Source of the DNA: Comamonadaceae bacterium UBA2334
GTDB taxonomy: Bacteria > Pseudomonadota > Gammaproteobacteria > Burkholderiales > Burkholderiaceae_C
Direction of reading: 5' to 3'
Length of the DNA: 14,361 bases
Assembly (NCBI GenBank): GCA_002344885.1
Contig: DDUQ01000089.1
Location: forward strand, 1 to 14,361
This document shows, in pieces, positions 11,536 through 14,361 of this stretch. Position numbers and translations under genes: made by a program. The stretch's first letter is position 1, and each line of letters starts with the position of its first letter. The notes under the pieces were generated by a model. The model made no database searches and was not told the DNA's origin. It saw only the letters and a list, made by a program, of their open reading frames with translations.

Positions 11536-13215
11536 ATGACCACTGCCGCACACCGTCCTGCTCCCGATCCCGTCGGGCAAGCCAACCCCTATGCGTCCGT
11601 CCGGTTGCCGGTCTATGGCCGCAACGTGGTGTCCACCTCACACCCGCTGGCCGCACAGGCCGGTCTGCATGTGCTGCGCAGCGGGGGCAATGCGGTGGAT
11701 GCGGCCGTGGCCACGGCGGCGGTGATGACGGTGGTGGAGCCGGTCAGCAATGGCCTGGGCAGTGACGCGTTCGCCATCGTGTGGGATGGCAACGCCTTGC
11801 ACGGACTGAATGCGTCGGGGCGGTCGCCCCAGGCCTGGACGGCAGACTACTTCACCCGCCGGTATGGCGAGGGGGCGCTCACGCCTCCCAAACGTGGCAT
11901 CGACAGCGTGACCGTGCCAGGCATGGTCAGTGGGTGGATGGCGCTGAACAGGCGCTTTGGCAAGCTGCCGTTTGCCGACCTGATGCAACCCGCCATCGAG
12001 GTGGCCGAGCGCGGTTACGCCGTCCCGGCCGTGGTGCAGAGCAAATGGGCATTGGCTGTGCCCGATCTGCACACCCAGCCCGGCTTTGCCGAGGCCTTCA
12101 TGCCCAAGGGGCGCGCACCGCTGGTGGGCGAACTGTTTTGCTTCCCGGCGGCTGCCAGGGCACTCCGGTCACTGGCGGCCAGTGGGGGCGAGTCGTTCTA
12201 CCGGGGCGACATTGCCCAGGCGCTGGCCCGTTTTTCGGCCAGCCACGGCGGGGCGCTGACCGAAGCCGATCTGGCGGCGCACACTGCAGACTGGGTGGAC
12301 CCCGTTGCACAGGCCTACGGCGGGCACACGCTGCATGAGATTCCCCCCAGCGGCCAGGGCATGGCCGCGCTCATGGCGCTGGGCATCCTGGCCCATACCG
12401 ATGCAGCCGGGTATACCGTGGACAGCGTGGCCTCGCAGCACCTGCAGATCGAGGCCATGAAGCTCGCCTTTGCCGACGTGTACCGCTACGTGGCCGATCC
12501 GTCGGCCATGCACGTCACGACTGCGCAGATGCTGGACCCCGCCTATTTGGCCGCAAGGGCGCGGCTGATCGACCCCCGTCGGGCGCAGGCGCACCCGGCC
12601 GGCACGCCTGCCGACCCGCACCGACGCGGCGGCACCATCTACCTGACCGCTGCCGACGAGCAGGGCATGATGGTCAGCTTCATCCAGAGCAATTACATGG
12701 GGTTTGGCTCGGGCTGCGTGGAGCCTGCCTTCGGCATCAGCCTGCAGAACCGGGGCCATGCCTTCGGTCTGCCAGCCAGCCCACTGAACCCGGCCAACGG
12801 GGTGGCACCGGGCAAACGCCCGTTCCACACCATCATCCCGGCCTTCCTCACGCGGCCTGGCGCGAAGGGCGGGATGGAGCCAGTGATGAGCTTTGGTGTG
12901 ATGGGTGCCAACATGCAACCGCAGGGGCACCTGCAGACGCTGGTGCGCCTGCTTGACCACGGACAGTCGTTGCAGGCGGCGTGCGACGCACCGCGCTGGC
13001 GGTTCAACACCGGATTGTCGGTCAACGTGGAAGCGGGCATGGATGCGCGCACGGTGGCTGGCTTGCAGGCGCTGGGCCACGAGGTGGCGGTGCTGCACGA
13101 CGTGTACCAGGAGTTCGGTGCAGGCCAGTTCATCTGGCGGCTGGGCGATCCGGGCGTACAAGGCTATGTGGCCGCCAGCGATCCCCGCCGTGACGGGTTG
13201 GCGGCTGCCTGGTAG
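11536..13215 (+). CDS. Gamma-glutamyltransferase-family protein (Ntn hydrolase), cytoplasmic type
   Basis: A 559-residue gamma-glutamyltransferase-fold proenzyme. Such enzymes autocleave before a Thr that becomes the nucleophile of the small subunit. Here that is predicted to be Thr367 in RGGTIYL, followed by MVSFIQSNYMGFGSG, the substrate-pocket strand and loop. The large-subunit hallmarks SGGNAVDAAVAT (about 49-60) and VPGMVSGW (about 128-135) are present. There is no Sec signal peptide (N terminus MTTAAHRPAPDP). This separates it from periplasmic Ggt and places it with YwrD/oxamate-amidohydrolase-like cytoplasmic members. The substrate may be glutathione, a gamma-glutamyl compound or another amide. 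The ATG at 11536 is preferred over an in-frame start at 11503 inside the terminator stem, and a weak AAAGAGA lies upstream. The EamA gene begins eight bases after its stop, so the two are probably cotranscribed. Confidence 0.88.
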   Translation: MTTAAHRPAPDPVGQANPYASVRLPVYGRNVVSTSHPLAAQAGLHVLRSGGNAVDAAVATAAVMTVVEPVSNGLGSDAFAIVWDGNALHGLNASGRSPQAWTADYFTRRYGEGALTPPKRGIDSVTVPGMVSGWMALNRRFGKLPFADLMQPAIEVAERGYAVPAVVQSKWALAVPDLHTQPGFAEAFMPKGRAPLVGELFCFPAAARALRSLAASGGESFYRGDIAQALARFSASHGGALTEADLAAHTADWVDPVAQAYGGHTLHEIPPSGQGMAALMALGILAHTDAAGYTVDSVASQHLQIEAMKLAFADVYRYVADPSAMHVTTAQMLDPAYLAARARLIDPRRAQAHPAGTPADPHRRGGTIYLTAADEQGMMVSFIQSNYMGFGSGCVEPAFGISLQNRGHAFGLPASPLNPANGVAPGKRPFHTIIPAFLTRPGAKGGMEPVMSFGVMGANMQPQGHLQTLVRLLDHGQSLQAACDAPRWRFNTGLSVNVEAGMDARTVAGLQALGHEVAVLHDVYQEFGAGQFIWRLGDPGVQGYVAASDPRRDGLAAAW

Positions 13216-13217
13216 GA
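13214..13217 (+). promoter_or_regulatory. Ribosome-binding site deciding the EamA transporter start
   Basis: AGGA with six bases to the ATG at 13224, overlapping the stop codon region of the preceding gene. No other in-frame ATG occurs until well inside the first membrane helix. This supports translation through the palindromic repeat that follows. Confidence 0.6.
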
Positions 13218-13223
13218 AAATTG

Positions 13224-14159
13224 ATGAAAAATTCGGCTCCAGCGCTTTCATTGAAAGCGCAAGCAGCTATTGAAAAAAGAACGCTGATCATCGGCCTGAT
13301 ACTGGCCATGGCGGGGTCCATCGCGTTCAGCGGCAAGGCCATCATCGTCAAGCTGGCGTACCGGCACGGGGTGGATGCGGTCACGCTCATCATGTACCGC
13401 ATGCTGTTTGCCTTGCCGATGTTTGCCGTCATGGCCTGGTGGGCCAGCCGGGGCAAACCGGCGCTATCGCGGCGTGACTGGCTGGGTGTGCTGGGCCTGG
13501 GGTTCAGCGGCTACTACCTGGCCAGTTTCCTGGATTTCTGGGGCCTGCAGTACATCAGTGCCAGCCTGGAGCGGCTCATCCTGTACCTCAACCCCACGCT
13601 GGTGCTGGTGCTCGGCTGGCTGCTCTTCGGGCGGCGCATCAGCCACCGGCAGGCAGTGGCCATGGCGGTCAGCTACGCCGGTGTGCTGCTGGTGTTCGGG
13701 CACGAGGTGCGGTTTGACGGGTCGGCGACGCTCATCGGCGGTGCGCTGGTGTTTGCCAGCGCCATCAGCTATGCGGTTTACCTGGTGTACAGCGGGGAAA
13801 TGGTGCAACGCCTGGGCTCGCTGAGGCTGGTGGGCCTGGCCACCACGGTGGCCTGCCTGCTGTGCATCGGCCAGTTCGTGGTGCTCAAACCTTTCAGCGC
13901 CGCGCTGGTTGCACCCGAAGTGGTGTGGCTGTCGGTGCTCAATGCGGTGGCCTGCACGGCCGCGCCGGTGCTGATGGTGATGATGGCCATCGAACGCATC
14001 GGCTCCGGCCTCGCGGCGCAGACGGGCATGATCGGCCCGATGTCCACCATCGCGATGGGTGTGTGGCTGCTGGATGAGCCGTTCAACGCCTGGATCATCG
14101 CCGGCACGGTGCTGGTCATGGCAGGGGTGCTGGTGGTCACGCGGCAAAAAGTGGGTTGA
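13224..14159 (+). CDS. EamA/DMT-superfamily membrane transporter
   Basis: A 311-residue inner-membrane protein with ten predicted helices arranged as two EamA repeats (about 24-158 and 171-306). Typical features are the MAGSIAFSGKAIIVKLAYRHG start of repeat one, YRMLFALPMF, ERLILYLNPTLVLVLGWLLFGRRIS and, in repeat two, IGPMSTIAMGVWLLDEPF. DMT members generally export or exchange metabolites such as amino acids. The substrate here is unknown. Residues 4-19 (SAPALSLKAQAAIEKR) are encoded by a palindromic repeat and look like a hydrophilic leader attached to a normal transporter. The gene follows the gamma-glutamyltransferase-family gene after eight bases, so export or uptake of a product or substrate of that enzyme is possible but unproven. 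Confidence 0.9.
   Translation: MKNSAPALSLKAQAAIEKRTLIIGLILAMAGSIAFSGKAIIVKLAYRHGVDAVTLIMYRMLFALPMFAVMAWWASRGKPALSRRDWLGVLGLGFSGYYLASFLDFWGLQYISASLERLILYLNPTLVLVLGWLLFGRRISHRQAVAMAVSYAGVLLVFGHEVRFDGSATLIGGALVFASAISYAVYLVYSGEMVQRLGSLRLVGLATTVACLLCIGQFVVLKPFSAALVAPEVVWLSVLNAVACTAAPVLMVMMAIERIGSGLAAQTGMIGPMSTIAMGVWLLDEPFNAWIIAGTVLVMAGVLVVTRQKVG
13233..13282. repeat. Palindromic dispersed repeat forming the N-terminal codons of the EamA gene
   Basis: The core is a perfect palindrome, GCGCTTTCATTGAAAGCGC (13242-13260, 9-bp arms around one T), followed by AAGCAGCTATTGAAAAAAG. It aligns with 2682-2732 along its whole length. It begins nine bases after the ATG at 13224 and is read in frame without stops. 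The A-rich tail differs from the surrounding GC-rich coding sequence. Confidence 0.78.
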
Positions 14160-14215
14160 GTGCCGGGCCGAGGCCTGGCACCAGCCGTTTCATGGCATGT
14201 GGATGGAGAACGATC

Positions 14216-14361
14216 ATGGATTTGGGGTTGCAGGGCAAATGGGCGCTGGTGTGCGGTGCCAGCAAAGGTCTGGGCCTGGGGTGCGCACAGGCATTGGCCG
14301 CCGAGGGCGTGAACGTGGTCATGGTCGCGCGCAGCGGCGATGTGCTGGCTGCGGCGGCTGA
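14216..14361 (+). CDS. Short-chain dehydrogenase/reductase, N-terminal part (runs off the window)
   Basis: Forty-eight residues are visible before the window ends. After the first strand (KWALVCG), the nucleotide-binding loop GASKGLGLG (14-22) matches the SDR TGxxxGxG motif, with Cys13 in place of the usual Thr. VVMVAR (34-39) ends strand two with an Arg, suggesting NADP(H) preference. The start is set by GGAGA six bases before the ATG. The gene lies 56 bases after the EamA gene on the same strand. The catalytic Ser-Tyr-Lys region is beyond the window, so the substrate (3-oxoacyl-type or other) cannot be assigned. Confidence 0.82.
   Translation, partial: MDLGLQGKWALVCGASKGLGLGCAQALAAEGVNVVMVARSGDVLAAAA

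Noticed and set aside
10496..11656. Minus-strand frame opposite tctA and the terminator
   Set aside because: It crosses a strong terminator and is antisense to tctA. Its composition is His/Gln-rich and artefactual.

Overview
The window looks like a chromosomal segment of a betaproteobacterium, most likely Burkholderiales/Comamonadaceae. It has high GC, strong G/C third-position codon bias, a tripartite tricarboxylate (Tct) transporter operon, Comamonadaceae-style protein sequences, and copies of a palindromic repeat that I associate with that family from memory. No rRNA, tRNA, CRISPR array, prophage or insertion sequence was found. No gene-free stretch exceeds about 180 bases.

Layout. (1) 1-3085, plus strand, mostly housekeeping: the 3' end of a LolD-type ABC ATPase, a PLP-dependent Cys/Met-metabolism enzyme, a TatD-family metallohydrolase and a hypoxanthine/uracil-DNA glycosylase. 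(2) 3086-4176: a convergent junction with palindromes and a 9-bp GATC-containing tandem array, a minus-strand MscS-type channel, and a divergent junction. (3) 4177-4965: a spermidine-synthase-like protein. (4) 5145-9276: a tight plus-strand run of a periplasmic cytochrome c, a GspE/PilB-like ATPase, a membrane protein with a degenerate GGDEF domain, and a Crp/Fnr-type regulator. Two of the three junctions overlap (GTGA and ATGA), so the genes are probably co-expressed. (5) 9410-11446: tctB-tctA without a binding-protein gene, closed by a strong intrinsic terminator. (6) 11536-14361: a gamma-glutamyltransferase-family enzyme, an EamA/DMT transporter and the start of an SDR oxidoreductase.

Most interesting points. 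The GGDEF protein has lost the signature and one metal ligand but keeps a correctly placed RxxD inhibitory-site motif, so it may be a membrane c-di-GMP receptor. It sits between a secretion/pilus-type ATPase with no other machinery genes nearby and a regulator that has three of the four FNR cysteines. Separately, one palindromic repeat family lies inside two protein-coding genes in different reading frames. It supplies an internal segment of the DNA glycosylase and most of the N-terminal leader of the EamA transporter.
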